The notes under the pieces are model-generated. The model was not told the DNA's origin. It saw only the letters and a program-made list of their open reading frames with translations, and did no database searches. From an uncultured Clostridia bacterium (lineage in GTDB: Bacteria; Bacillota; Clostridia; Oscillospirales; Acutalibacteraceae): a stretch of 64,000 nucleotides of DNA. Below are positions 1 to 10,113 of the stretch, one piece after another; within the stretch, counting starts at the first letter, position 1; every line of letters begins with the position of its first letter. Where the stretch lies: positions 1 to 64,000 of the forward strand of contig CAMHQC010000007.1 of NCBI GenBank assembly GCA_946187325.1, written 5' to 3'. The translations under genes and the position numbers were made by a program.

Positions 1-180
1 GTTAAACCCCGCCGTTTATGAATCTTTCCGCTATATGATTTTTTTCATAGGCGGCATCGGCTCCCGGGGCTCCCGGAACTTCGAAAACTAAAGAAAAATA
101 AAAAGTTAAACCCCGCCGTTTATGAATCTTTCCGCTATATGATTTTTTTCATAGGCGGCTTTGGCTCCCGGGGCTCCCGG
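1..180. repeat. Two direct copies (1-76 and 105-180) of a 76-nt hairpin-containing repeat, period 104 nt
   Basis: gttaaaccccgccgtttatgaatctttccgctatatgatttttttcataggcgg..ggctcccggggctcccgg occurs twice with 2 mismatches; internal CCGCC(gtt)TATGAA...TTCATAGGCGG stem. Confidence 0.95.
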
Positions 181-300
181 GTTACAAATTAGTTTTTTGA
201 ATTTACATTGTATTTACTTATCTTTTTTCTTTAAGCCGATTATACTATAATTATTGTGGATAAAAAGGTGAATGCCTGCTTAAAACGGAGGAACAGCAAT

Positions 301-855
301 ATGAATAAACATACTGTTTTTGTCGCGGGAAAAAGATTTATACTCCTCAGCGACGATAAAGAAGAATATGTGGTAAAGCTTGCGGAAGAAGTGAGCAACA
401 CTATCACTAAAATCAGCTCGGAAAATCCGACGCTCGACCGACGTTCGGCGGCGCTGTTATGCGCTCTTGATTACGCCGATGATGTTTATAAGGAAAAACT
501 TAGGAACAAGAGCCTTTCCGATAAAGCCCAGCCGTTTATCGCCCAGGCGGATAAACAGGCTAAGCAGATACGCGAGCTTAAAGAAATGCTTCAGAAAAAA
601 GACGACGAAATTGAACAGCTTTCAAAAACAGTAAAACAGCTCGAGGAAAAGCTCGATAATATTCCGCGTGTTTTAGACGGGCAGGGAATGGTTAAAGAAG
701 TTACCGAGGTAAAGGCTGAATCCGATGAACCCGAAAAATCCGAGGAGAAAGACGAACCGAAATCCGAAAAACCTGTAGGCAGAAAAAAGAAGAAGAAAAA
801 TAAAGGCTATAAACCGATGAGACAGTTCTCGCTTTTCGACGATGAAGAAAATTGA
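301..855 (+). CDS. zapA: Cell division protein ZapA with charged C-terminal extension
   Basis: MNKHTVFVAGKRFILLSDDKEEYVVKLAEEVSN; RBS ggagg upstream of ATG 301; followed by U32 peptidase. Confidence 0.85.
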   Translation: MNKHTVFVAGKRFILLSDDKEEYVVKLAEEVSNTITKISSENPTLDRRSAALLCALDYADDVYKEKLRNKSLSDKAQPFIAQADKQAKQIRELKEMLQKKDDEIEQLSKTVKQLEEKLDNIPRVLDGQGMVKEVTEVKAESDEPEKSEEKDEPKSEKPVGRKKKKKNKGYKPMRQFSLFDDEEN

Positions 856-2899
856 GATACTTTCGCCTTGCGGAGGCTTTGACTCGGTAGTTGCCGCGGT
901 ACGAAGCGGAGCAGACGCGGTTTATCTCGGCGCGAAAGAGCTTTCCGCGAGAGCGGGAGCCGAAAATTTCGACGACAAAGAAATGAAAAACGCCGTCGAG
1001 TACTGCCATATCCGTGGGGTTTTGGTCTATGTTACGGTTAATACCATTGTTTTCGACAACGAAATAGAAAAAGCAAAATCGCTGATAATATCCTGCGCGA
1101 AAGCGGGAGTAGACGCGCTGATAGTTCAAAATCTGGGACTCGCTATGCTGGCTAAGAAAATCGCGCCCGAGCTGCCGCTCCACGCCTCAACCCAAATGAG
1201 CGTACATTCCCCGAGCGGAGCAAAGCTTCTTTATGAACAGGGCTTTAAGCGTGTAGTGCTTGCAAGAGAACTCAGCCGTGACGAGATTAAAGAAATCGCC
1301 GAGAGCTGTCCGATTGAGCTGGAGGTGTTTGTACACGGCGCGCTGTGTATGAGCGTGTCGGGACAGTGCTATTTCAGCGCGGTTATCGGCTCGAGAAGCG
1401 GTAACCGAGGACGCTGCGCCCAGACCTGCCGGCTTCCGTTTAGTATCGGAAAAAGTAAATACGCCCTTAGCTTGAAGGACAACAGCATTATCGACCATAT
1501 CCGTGATTTACAGGAAATCGGCGTTACTTCCGCTAAAATAGAAGGACGTTTAAAACGTCCCGAGTATGTCGCCGTCGCGACTAAGGCGTGTAAACAGTCT
1601 AGAGACGACGGATTTGTGAGCGAAGAAACGCGTTCGCAACTCGAAAATGTCTTTTCAAGAACAGGCTTTACCGACGGTTACTATACATCTAAGCGGGGTT
1701 ACGAGATGTTCGGTTATCGCCGTAAGGACGACGTGGTGTCCGCGACGGAAAAGCTGTTTAAGGAAATACGCACCGATTATAAGGACGAAACAAAAAGGGT
1801 GGATATTACCGCCGAGTTTATCGCGAAAATCGGCGGCAAAGCGAAGCTTGTACTCTCCGACGGTACGGGTTTGGTAGAGATAAACAGCGAAGAAATCTGC
1901 GAAAAAGCGTTAACCGCTCCCTTGTCCGAAGAAAAAGTACGCCGTCAGCTGTTAAAAACAGGCGGAACGCCCTATAATATAGTTGAACTCAAAATTGATT
2001 TAGAAGATAATTTGATTATAAAAATGTCCGCCCTGAATAAACTCAGGCGTGACGCGCTCGATTTGCTGAGCGAAAAACGCGCGGAAAACAGGAACTATAC
2101 TGTAAATGAAGTCGAGCTTCCGAAGATTACTCCGCATATTTCAAGTAAAAAGCTCAGATACGCGCGGTTTAACTCAACTGATATCGGTAAGGGTTTTTCC
2201 GATTTAGACCTCTGCTTTATTCCGATTGACAGCGAGATTTCAAAAGTAAAAGCTCTGACTGAAAACGGATTTAAACTCGGAATAGAAATTCCGAGAGCGA
2301 TGTTCTCGAGAGAAAAGGCGATTAAAGCCAAGCTCGCCGAGTTTAAAACCCTCGGAGTAAAGGACGCGCTGTGTAATAATCTCGCGGCGGTTTATATCGC
2401 AAAGGAATCGGGCTTAAATATCCACGGCGGCTTCGGGTTGAATTTTACAAATACGCTCGACCTGCTGTGGGCTGAAAGTATGGGTTTTGCCGATACCGAG
2501 CTGAGCTTTGAGATTAAGCTTTCCGACGCGCAAAGGCTCGGGGCCGATATCCCGAGAGGCGTTATATCCTTCGGATACCTGCCCGTTATGCTTACGAGAA
2601 ACTGCCCGAACAAGAGCGCGGATATAAAATGTCCGCGGTGTTCGGGAAAAGGAAAAATGAAGGATAGACTAGGCAAAACTTTCATTTTCTACTGTGACGG
2701 ATTCGCTACAGAGGTACTTAATAATCTTCCCGCGGAGGAGATTAACGAGGTCGAAAGAAGCGAAAACCTCGACATCTCATTTTTCCGCTTTTCTGTGGAA
2801 AACTATGTGGAAAACGTGGAAAAGTTGAGCGATTTTATCAGTGAGAGCCTAAATTCCCGCGAAAAGACCCACGGATTGTTAAAAAGGGGAGTTTTATAA
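842..2899 (+). CDS. Peptidase U32 family protein
   Basis: MKKIEILSPCGGFDSVVAAVRSGADAVYLG, CMSVSGQCYFSAVIGSRSGNRGRCAQTCRLPF motif. Confidence 0.92.
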   Translation: MKKIEILSPCGGFDSVVAAVRSGADAVYLGAKELSARAGAENFDDKEMKNAVEYCHIRGVLVYVTVNTIVFDNEIEKAKSLIISCAKAGVDALIVQNLGLAMLAKKIAPELPLHASTQMSVHSPSGAKLLYEQGFKRVVLARELSRDEIKEIAESCPIELEVFVHGALCMSVSGQCYFSAVIGSRSGNRGRCAQTCRLPFSIGKSKYALSLKDNSIIDHIRDLQEIGVTSAKIEGRLKRPEYVAVATKACKQSRDDGFVSEETRSQLENVFSRTGFTDGYYTSKRGYEMFGYRRKDDVVSATEKLFKEIRTDYKDETKRVDITAEFIAKIGGKAKLVLSDGTGLVEINSEEICEKALTAPLSEEKVRRQLLKTGGTPYNIVELKIDLEDNLIIKMSALNKLRRDALDLLSEKRAENRNYTVNEVELPKITPHISSKKLRYARFNSTDIGKGFSDLDLCFIPIDSEISKVKALTENGFKLGIEIPRAMFSREKAIKAKLAEFKTLGVKDALCNNLAAVYIAKESGLNIHGGFGLNFTNTLDLLWAESMGFADTELSFEIKLSDAQRLGADIPRGVISFGYLPVMLTRNCPNKSADIKCPRCSGKGKMKDRLGKTFIFYCDGFATEVLNNLPAEEINEVERSENLDISFFRFSVENYVENVEKLSDFISESLNSREKTHGLLKRGVL

Positions 2900-3043
2900 C
2901 CAATATTCCCCGAAGGAAATTTTGAATATTCCGATTAAGAAAATACTATTATTACAAATAAGAATATTACAAAATGTATATTTATTAATGTTTTACATAT
3001 TTGCAAGTTTGCCCTAAATTTTGCAAGTTCGGGAGATGATAAA

Positions 3044-3484
3044 ATGCAGTTAAAAATAAAAAAACTCCGGGAAACCGCGACCTTACCGACAAGGGCTACC
3101 TCGGGTTCGGCGGGAGCCGACCTTTACGCCTGTATCGACGAGAGCGTTACGATTAACCCGGGCGATTTAAAGATTATTCCGACGGGAATCGCAATCGCTC
3201 TGCCCGATAAAAACAGCGCCGCTTATCTTTACGCGCGTTCGGGACTCGGGGTAAAGCACGGTATCTGTCTTTCGAACGGCGTCGGAGTTATCGACTCGGA
3301 CTACAGGGGCGAGATTTGCGTCGGACTTTGTAACGTGAGCTCGAAGCCTTATATCGTGGAGCCTGACGAAAGAATAGCCCAGATGGTTATAGCTCCGGTG
3401 ATAATACCGGAGCAAATTGAGGTAGACGAACTTGACGAAACCGACAGAGGCGGGGGCGGATTCGGCTCTACAGGCAAAAAATGA
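3044..3484 (+). CDS. dut: dUTP diphosphatase
   Basis: SAGADLYAC, ARSGLGVKHGICLSNGVGVIDSDYRGEI, C-terminal RGGGGFGSTGK. Confidence 0.95.
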   Translation: MQLKIKKLRETATLPTRATSGSAGADLYACIDESVTINPGDLKIIPTGIAIALPDKNSAAYLYARSGLGVKHGICLSNGVGVIDSDYRGEICVGLCNVSSKPYIVEPDERIAQMVIAPVIIPEQIEVDELDETDRGGGGFGSTGKK

Positions 3485-3574
3485 CATTTTTAGGTTGATT
3501 TAACTTGACTTATAGGCTATAATAAATAAGATATGGAAAGTATATAGAAAAGTAAAATCCGAAAGGAGTACGTT

Positions 3575-4585
3575 ATGTTTTCATTTTCAAAGGATATAGG
3601 AATTGACTTAGGTACAGCGAACACACTCGTTTGTATGAAGGGTAAGGGAATTGTTATGCGCGAGCCCTCGGTTGTAGCCGTGGATATCCGTAACGATACG
3701 GTGCTTGCCGTAGGCCAGCAGGCGAGAGATATGATAGGAAGAACCCCCGGTTCAATCGTAGCTGTACGACCGCTAAAAGACGGTGTTATCGCCGACTTCG
3801 ATATTACCGCTACCATGCTCAAGCATTTTATTCGAAAAGCGGCGAAGCCTTCTCTTTTCAGCAAACCGAGAATTATAATCTGTATGCCGACAGGCGTTAC
3901 CGAGGTTGAAAGACGCGCGGTAGAGAGCGCCGCTGTTCAGGCGAGCGGAAGTAAAAATATAATGTTAATCGAAGAGCCTATGGCGGCGGCTATCGGCGCG
4001 GGACTTCCCGTGGACGAGCCGACAGGTTCGATGGTAGTAGATATCGGCGGCGGTACTTCCGAGGTAGCCGTGATTTCTCTCGGAGATATCGTTACGGCTT
4101 GTTCGGTAAGAGTCGCGGGCGATAAATTTGACGAAGCTATCGTTACTTATATTAAGAAGAAGTACAATCTCCTTATCGGCGACAGAACCGCTGAGGAAAT
4201 AAAAATCGCTATCGGCTCGGCGTATCCGTATTCTGACGAAAAAGATATGCTCATTAAGGGCAGAAGCTTAGAGTCGGGACTTCCTAAGGATATCACAATT
4301 ACCGCCGAGGAAATCCGCGAAGCGCTCAAAGATCCGCTTATGATAATTGTCGACGCTATCAAGGATACTCTCGAGAAAACTCCCCCCGAGCTTTCCGCGG
4401 ATATTATCGACCACGGAATTATGCTCACAGGCGGCGGCGCGTTACTTAGAGGACTTGACCGCCTTGTTATGCAGGAAACAGGAATGCCCGTACACGTTGC
4501 GGACAGACCGCTCGACTGCGTAGTAGCGGGAACGGCTAAGCGTATCAGCGGTGTAAGAGCCGAGTATAAACATAACCGCGAGTAA
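3575..4585 (+). CDS. mreB: Rod shape-determining protein MreB
   Basis: [29 protein letters not shown]; actin-like fold motifs; upstream of mreC/mreD. Confidence 0.96.
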   Translation: MFSFSKDIGIDLGTANTLVCMKGKGIVMREPSVVAVDIRNDTVLAVGQQARDMIGRTPGSIVAVRPLKDGVIADFDITATMLKHFIRKAAKPSLFSKPRIIICMPTGVTEVERRAVESAAVQASGSKNIMLIEEPMAAAIGAGLPVDEPTGSMVVDIGGGTSEVAVISLGDIVTACSVRVAGDKFDEAIVTYIKKKYNLLIGDRTAEEIKIAIGSAYPYSDEKDMLIKGRSLESGLPKDITITAEEIREALKDPLMIIVDAIKDTLEKTPPELSADIIDHGIMLTGGGALLRGLDRLVMQETGMPVHVADRPLDCVVAGTAKRISGVRAEYKHNRE

Positions 4586-4658
4586 TATAGAAAAACAGGG
4601 CTGGCTTAGAATTAGGTCAGCCCAAATAAATATTATGTGGTATAAGAAGTCTGTAGCG

Positions 4659-4752
4659 TCGTATTGAGCGAAGCGAGCGTCAGCGTAACGAAGTCAAAAT
4701 ATCTTAAAAGCTTCTTCGGCTATTTGCTGTCGCAAAGGCCGCTCAGAATGAC
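4659..4752. repeat. MITE-like palindromic element A
   Basis: Imperfect inverted ends cgtattgagcg...cgctcagaatgac. Confidence 0.6.
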
Positions 4753-4883
4753 AATGGTAACAGGTTACAGTAAATCCGCATAGATAAAATTACCCCAAGT
4801 CTCCAAAACTTCATAGGACATTAAATGTACGCGGGGTATGGTTGTAAGACAGGGAATATAAAGCTTGACGAGGAGAATTAAAG

Positions 4884-5729
4884 ATGTTGGAATTTTTTTC
4901 TGATAAAAAAGTCAAAATAATTTCAATAACGGCAGCCGTAATTATCGTGGTTATGATAATGGGCGCCGCGGGAAGCCCGATACTTTCGTCGGGAGTGAAT
5001 TTTCTGACAAAGGGGCTTTCCCAGGTAAGCGCGTCCGCCGCAGGCGAGGGCGAAAAAACCTACGACGAGCTTTTAGAGGAAAATAAGGCGCTTAAAAAAG
5101 AGTCCGCGGATTTACGAACCCAGCTCGTCGATTATTACGATATCAAGGAAGAAAACGCGCGCCTTTGGAAATATTATAAGATAAAAAAGGAAAACGCCGA
5201 CTACGAAATTATGCCCGCGTCGGTTATCCGCCGTGACGCGAGCCAGGATTTCTATTCGTTTTCGATAGACGTCGGCACATCTAACGGAGTCCATAACCAA
5301 GACCCCGTAATTACCGATTTGGGACTTATCGGTTTTATCAGCTCGGCTAACGCCGTAAGCAGCAAGGTAACAACAATTCTTTCGCCCGATTTACAGGCAG
5401 GCGCTTACGATAAGCGTACCAATGACAGCGGAATAGTGGGCGGAAGCGCGCTTTACGCCGACGACAATAAAACTACGCTGACTAAAATCGACGCTAACGC
5501 CAAGATTAAGAAGGGCGATATTATTACGACCTCGGGTATCGGCGGAATTTACCCCGAGAACCTGATTGTCGGAAAGGTTACCGATATTAACTACGATAAA
5601 TACGACGCCACAAAATACGCCGTAGTAACACCCTACGAAAACATCAAGAAGGTTACCGACGTAGTGGTGCTGACCAATTTTAAGAATAAAGGCGAAATCA
5701 AGAGAATTTCCGAAAAGGAGAAAAATTAA
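4884..5729 (+). CDS. mreC: Rod shape-determining protein MreC
   Basis: N-terminal TM, coiled coil, MreC beta domain, between mreB and mreD. Confidence 0.92.
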   Translation: MLEFFSDKKVKIISITAAVIIVVMIMGAAGSPILSSGVNFLTKGLSQVSASAAGEGEKTYDELLEENKALKKESADLRTQLVDYYDIKEENARLWKYYKIKKENADYEIMPASVIRRDASQDFYSFSIDVGTSNGVHNQDPVITDLGLIGFISSANAVSSKVTTILSPDLQAGAYDKRTNDSGIVGGSALYADDNKTTLTKIDANAKIKKGDIITTSGIGGIYPENLIVGKVTDINYDKYDATKYAVVTPYENIKKVTDVVVLTNFKNKGEIKRISEKEKN

Positions 5730-6238
5730 TGGACAGAAAATTTACCATCGTCCGTTATATCGCTTTCGGAATAGAGATACTGATTCTGTTTATATTGCAG
5801 TCTACGCCCAATCTTATTCCCGAGGTTTTCGGCGGACGGCCTCTGCTTCTGATTCCCGCGGCGATTACGATAGCGTATTTCGAACCCGAGATTCCCGCGA
5901 TGTTCTATGGAATAGCCTGCGGAATACTGCTCGACTTAGGCTATAGCGAATTTCCGGGCTTCTATACTATAATGCTCGGCGTAATATGCTTTTTGCTCGG
6001 CTGGGTTTTCAGGGATTATATGGTCGTAAGCTTCTTTAACGCCACGGCTTTTTCCGCGGTAATAATAACGGGAGTTATAGGTATTAACTTTCTGTTTTTC
6101 TATGTGTTCGCGGGTAAAGGCGAAGCGGGATTGTATTTCTTAACCCACTACGTGTCAAAAATAATCTATACGTTCTTATGCGGTATAGTTTTGTATTTTA
6201 TAAACAAAGGACTTTTCAGGAGTTTGCTTGATTATTAA
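5729..6238 (+). CDS. mreD: Rod shape-determining protein MreD
   Basis: Multi-TM protein between mreC and PBP2. Confidence 0.85.
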   Translation: MDRKFTIVRYIAFGIEILILFILQSTPNLIPEVFGGRPLLLIPAAITIAYFEPEIPAMFYGIACGILLDLGYSEFPGFYTIMLGVICFLLGWVFRDYMVVSFFNATAFSAVIITGVIGINFLFFYVFAGKGEAGLYFLTHYVSKIIYTFLCGIVLYFINKGLFRSLLDY

Positions 6239-6253
6239 GAAATGAGATAAATA

Positions 6254-8398
6254 ATGATAGTTGACGATAAAGAAAAACAAGCTGAAGAAAAACGATTTTT
6301 GAATAAAAGGGTAATTATATGTCTTATAATTATCCTCGTGATTTTCTGCGGATTTGCGTGCAAGCTGTTTATGTGGCAGATTGTCGAGGGTGAAAGCTAT
6401 TCCAAGCTCGCCGATACGTCCACCGCCTACACGGTAACCACCGACGCTACCCGCGGAGAAATTCTCGACTGTAACGGAAAAGGTCTTGCGGTAAACCGTA
6501 CAGGCTATCGAATTGTACTCGATAAGCTTTATATCGACGCCGCGAATTTAGACAATACTATTCTCTCGCTTATGAGGCTTATGAACAGCCGTAACGAGAA
6601 ATGGATAGATAACCTGCCGATTAAAATTGACGAACAGGGAGTTTACAGGTTTAAAAAGGGCAGAAGCGACGAGATTAAAGTTCTTAAATCCAAGGACTAT
6701 CTCGACCTTAAACCGTCCGACAACGCCGAAAAATGTATGAAGCTTTTAGCCGAAAGGTATGAGCTCGAGGACAAACAGCTCGCGAAGGCTACGCTGCGAA
6801 ATCTTGTGTCAGTCCATTATAATATGGAGAGAACCTGGTACTCAAACACCAACCCCTATATCTTCGCCAAGGGCATCAGCTCCGATATGCTCTCGATTGT
6901 CAGCGAAAATATGCAGAGCGTGAGCGGTGTAGAAATTCAGACCTACTTAACCCGCCATAATCCCCAGGGCAAGCTCGCTCCCCATATTCTCGGCGCGCTC
7001 GGAAGTATTAACCAGGAAGAATACGAGCAGAAGCAGTCCGAGGGTAAGGACTACGGCTTTAACGACAGTATCGGTAAATTCGGGCTTGAGCTCGCGTATG
7101 AGGACGAGCTTAAAGGCGTCGGCGGAGAGAGGATTGTGCAGAAAAACTCCGACGGTAACGTCACTAAGGTCGTGGAGTCGGTTAACGCTAAGCCCGGACA
7201 TACGCTCTATTTAACCCTCGACAGCAAGCTCCAAAAGGTCGCCAACGACTCGCTTAAAAGGCAAGTTGACGCGGCGAGAGCCTACGGCGAAAGCGACGGC
7301 GGTAACGGAGCCGATTGTAAGACAGGCGCGGTTGTTATGCTCGACGTAAACGATTTTTCGGTACTCGCGGCTTCGAGCTATCCTACCTTTAACTTAAATA
7401 AATATTCAAAATACGGCGACTACTACGTTAACCTCGTAGAAGATAAAAACGCGCCGATTTATAACCGAGCCTTTATCGGCTCGTTTGCTCCGGGTTCGGT
7501 ATTTAAACCCTGTGTAGCGGCCGCCGCTCTGCAGGAAAATGTTATCGGCGAGGGAACGTTCTTTACCTGTAACCATATTTACGACCATTACCCGACTAAC
7601 CCTGTAAAATGTATGGGAACTCACGGCTCAATCGGGCTGAGAACAGCGATTACCAAGAGCTGTAACTCCTATTTTGCCGAAACAGGACGGCTGCTCGGTA
7701 TAGATACAATGTATCTCTACGCCGAAAAATTCGGACTCGGCGAAAAGACAGGTCTCGAGGTAGAGGAGAGCAACGGTATCTTAGCGGGACGCGACAGTAA
7801 AACCTGGCAGGAAGGTAATACCGTCCAGGCGGCTATCGGTCAGTCGGACAACGCGTTTACGCCGGTACAGCTCGCGACCTATACCGCGACTATCGCTAAC
7901 GGCGGAAAACGCTACAGAACCCATCTTGTAAAGGAAATCAGAAATTATAAACGCACAAAGACTGTTTATAAATACAATACCAAAAAGCCCGAGGTTGAGG
8001 ACACCTGCGGTGTGTCGGCGTATAATCTCTCGATAGTCCAAAACGCTATGCGAAACGTAGTCGCCGACCCCGGCGGTACAGCGTACTCGGTATTCGGAAA
8101 CTACAGCATACCCGTCGCGGCTAAGACAGGTACCGCCGAAAACGCGGGCTCCGACCATACGGTATTTATCTGCTACGCTCCTTTCGATAAACCGAAGGTA
8201 GCCGTGGCGGTAGTTTTGGAGCACGGCGCTCACGGACAGTTCAGTATGAATGTAGCTAAATCGCTCCTCGACGAATATTTCGGACTAAACAAACCGCAAA
8301 AAACTTCCGATAACTCCGAAAATACCGAGAACTCAGATACCTCGGATAATTCCGATAACAATTACTCCGACGAAGATACAGAATACTATGACGAATAA
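6254..8398 (+). CDS. mrdA: Penicillin-binding protein 2 (transpeptidase)
   Basis: SxxK-type motif GSFAPGSVFKP, KTGTAENAG; mre operon context. Confidence 0.92.
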   Translation: MIVDDKEKQAEEKRFLNKRVIICLIIILVIFCGFACKLFMWQIVEGESYSKLADTSTAYTVTTDATRGEILDCNGKGLAVNRTGYRIVLDKLYIDAANLDNTILSLMRLMNSRNEKWIDNLPIKIDEQGVYRFKKGRSDEIKVLKSKDYLDLKPSDNAEKCMKLLAERYELEDKQLAKATLRNLVSVHYNMERTWYSNTNPYIFAKGISSDMLSIVSENMQSVSGVEIQTYLTRHNPQGKLAPHILGALGSINQEEYEQKQSEGKDYGFNDSIGKFGLELAYEDELKGVGGERIVQKNSDGNVTKVVESVNAKPGHTLYLTLDSKLQKVANDSLKRQVDAARAYGESDGGNGADCKTGAVVMLDVNDFSVLAASSYPTFNLNKYSKYGDYYVNLVEDKNAPIYNRAFIGSFAPGSVFKPCVAAAALQENVIGEGTFFTCNHIYDHYPTNPVKCMGTHGSIGLRTAITKSCNSYFAETGRLLGIDTMYLYAEKFGLGEKTGLEVEESNGILAGRDSKTWQEGNTVQAAIGQSDNAFTPVQLATYTATIANGGKRYRTHLVKEIRNYKRTKTVYKYNTKKPEVEDTCGVSAYNLSIVQNAMRNVVADPGGTAYSVFGNYSIPVAAKTGTAENAGSDHTVFICYAPFDKPKVAVAVVLEHGAHGQFSMNVAKSLLDEYFGLNKPQKTSDNSENTENSDTSDNSDNNYSDEDTEYYDE

Positions 8399-8401
8399 AA
8401 T

Positions 8402-8435
8402 AACGGGATGATTCAAAAGCGAATCATCCCGTTTT
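8402..8435. terminator. Bidirectional intrinsic terminator
   Basis: AACGGGATGATTC...GAATCATCCCGTTtt between convergent genes. Confidence 0.85.
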
Positions 8436-8450
8436 ATATATCAAGTTTTA

Positions 8451-9311
8451 TCAGGTTTTCGCAAGCTTCCTTTTTCTATGCAGGACAGCAGTCATATAGA
8501 TAAACAAAGCCGGTATAACTAAAACCGCAAACATTCGTAATGTAGAAATCATAATATATTTGGGTAGTTGAGCCGTGCCGATATAGCCGATAAGATTGTA
8601 TATGTATGATGCCGAGTTAATAAATATCTCAAGACCCGCGACTATATATATAGGCAGCGGCATTCCGGGTTTATCAAAGCGAAAATACAGAATCGTAAAG
8701 ACAATAAAAACGATATCAATAATCCCGAAAAACACAAGTGAAATTATGCTGTTTGCATTAAGGTTGTTATTTTGTGCGTTCAGTATGTTAACCGTAAGTT
8801 GATTTATTAAGTCAAAACCGACAATTATTGTAATAATTTTTACCGATACCTGCGGTGTCATATCATCGCGAATAGATTTTATAACACCGTATAATAACGC
8901 AAAGGTTATTACCGCGAAAAGAACTAAGCCTACAAGATAAGCCGCGGTGTCCCACTCGTTTATTAAACGTGGATAATCAATCATATAAAACCCGAATTTC
9001 CATATTAAAAGTATCAGATTTACGGAAAAAGCAGAGGCAAATAATGCTGTCAGAATACGTTTGTTGACAGGATATTCTATTACGGGATTAACCTCAGCGT
9101 AAGTTTGCATATTGTCGTTTTCGAGTAAATCGTCAAGCTTAACCCCGAGCTGTGCCGCAAGCTTATTCGCTGTTAAAAGGTCAGGGTAGCGGGAACCGTT
9201 TTCCCATCTGGAAACCGCTTGTCTGGTGACGTATAGTGAATCAGCGAGCGTTTGTTGTGTTATACCTAATTCCTCTCTCTTTTGCTTAATGTTTTCTCCA
9301 AATTCGGCCAT
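8451..9311 (-). CDS. XRE-family HTH regulator with C-terminal multi-TM domain
   Basis: IKQKREELGITQQTLADSLYVTRQAVSRWENGSRYPD, followed by about 6 hydrophobic segments. Confidence 0.88.
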   Translation of the reverse strand: MAEFGENIKQKREELGITQQTLADSLYVTRQAVSRWENGSRYPDLLTANKLAAQLGVKLDDLLENDNMQTYAEVNPVIEYPVNKRILTALFASAFSVNLILLIWKFGFYMIDYPRLINEWDTAAYLVGLVLFAVITFALLYGVIKSIRDDMTPQVSVKIITIIVGFDLINQLTVNILNAQNNNLNANSIISLVFFGIIDIVFIVFTILYFRFDKPGMPLPIYIVAGLEIFINSASYIYNLIGYIGTAQLPKYIMISTLRMFAVLVIPALFIYMTAVLHRKRKLAKT

Positions 9312-9498
9312 AATTGCTATTTCTCCTTTTTTATAAAGATTTTTTATAAAGACTTGTCTTTACAAAATGAAATTTTGAACAAAAATGTTTTTCAGAAACT
9401 ATGAATATCTTTTCGTATATGTTGCCCTCATAATACGTCATACGTAAATAAAAAGCAAGCACCACCGCTTTTTAATATGTTGACAGAATGGTGCGTCC

Positions 9499-9583
9499 TG
9501 TTCGAGCCTGCCTATAATCTCTGAATAGTAATAAAAAAGAGGCACTCCGTGTGGAGTACCTCTTTTCTATGGAGCTGATAGGC
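9499..9583. repeat. tRNA-3'-end module, degenerate copy: inverted tRNA end + hairpin + acceptor/CCA end
   Basis: tgttcgagcctgcctataatctctg (9499-9523), hairpin 9533-9566, tggagctgataggc (9570-9583). Confidence 0.85.
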
Positions 9584-9704
9584 TTGTCGTCGTTTGCTCT
9601 GTTCACTGCGATTAAAGTATTAATCGCGACGTGAACGCCGCAACTCCTCCTCTTCCCAACGGGATTTCATCCCGTCGGGAGCCCTGCTCGCTTCGCTCGC
9701 TTAT

Positions 9705-9773
9705 TGTTCGAGCCTGCCTATAATCTCTGTAACGTAGAAAAAAGCAGTGCAGTCTGATGACTACACTGCTTTT
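9705..9773. repeat. Second tRNA-3'-end module: inverted tRNA end + terminator hairpin next to the tRNA gene
   Basis: Identical 25-nt tgttcgagcctgcctataatctctg (9705-9729) then hairpin 9738-9773. Confidence 0.85.
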
Positions 9774-9774
9774 A

Positions 9775-9850
<76 letters not shown>

Positions 9851-10113
9851 TTATTGGATTTTCAGTCCGTCATCTATAATAACACATTCAAAACTTAATT
9901 TCAATAGTTTTATTGTTTTTCCGAAAACTAATTTTTTCGGCGCGGCTGATAGTTTTACTAACAGTCCGTTTAAAACGCTTATAAAAACTCGGACATCAGT
10001 CCTTTTAACAGCGTAAATAAAAGCCTGATTAATGTCGATTATAAGACGATTTGGAAACACTAAAAGCAGTTATATACGTTAAAAATTTGCCGAAAAGATT
10101 TAATAGTTACAGC

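Noticed and set aside
1-180. CRISPR array at the window start
   Set aside because: Repeat unit of 76 nt with a single 28-nt A-rich linker and no cas genes; not CRISPR-like.
1647-1877. 76-aa plus-strand ORF inside the U32 peptidase gene
   Set aside because: Out-of-frame ORF inside a strongly supported gene.
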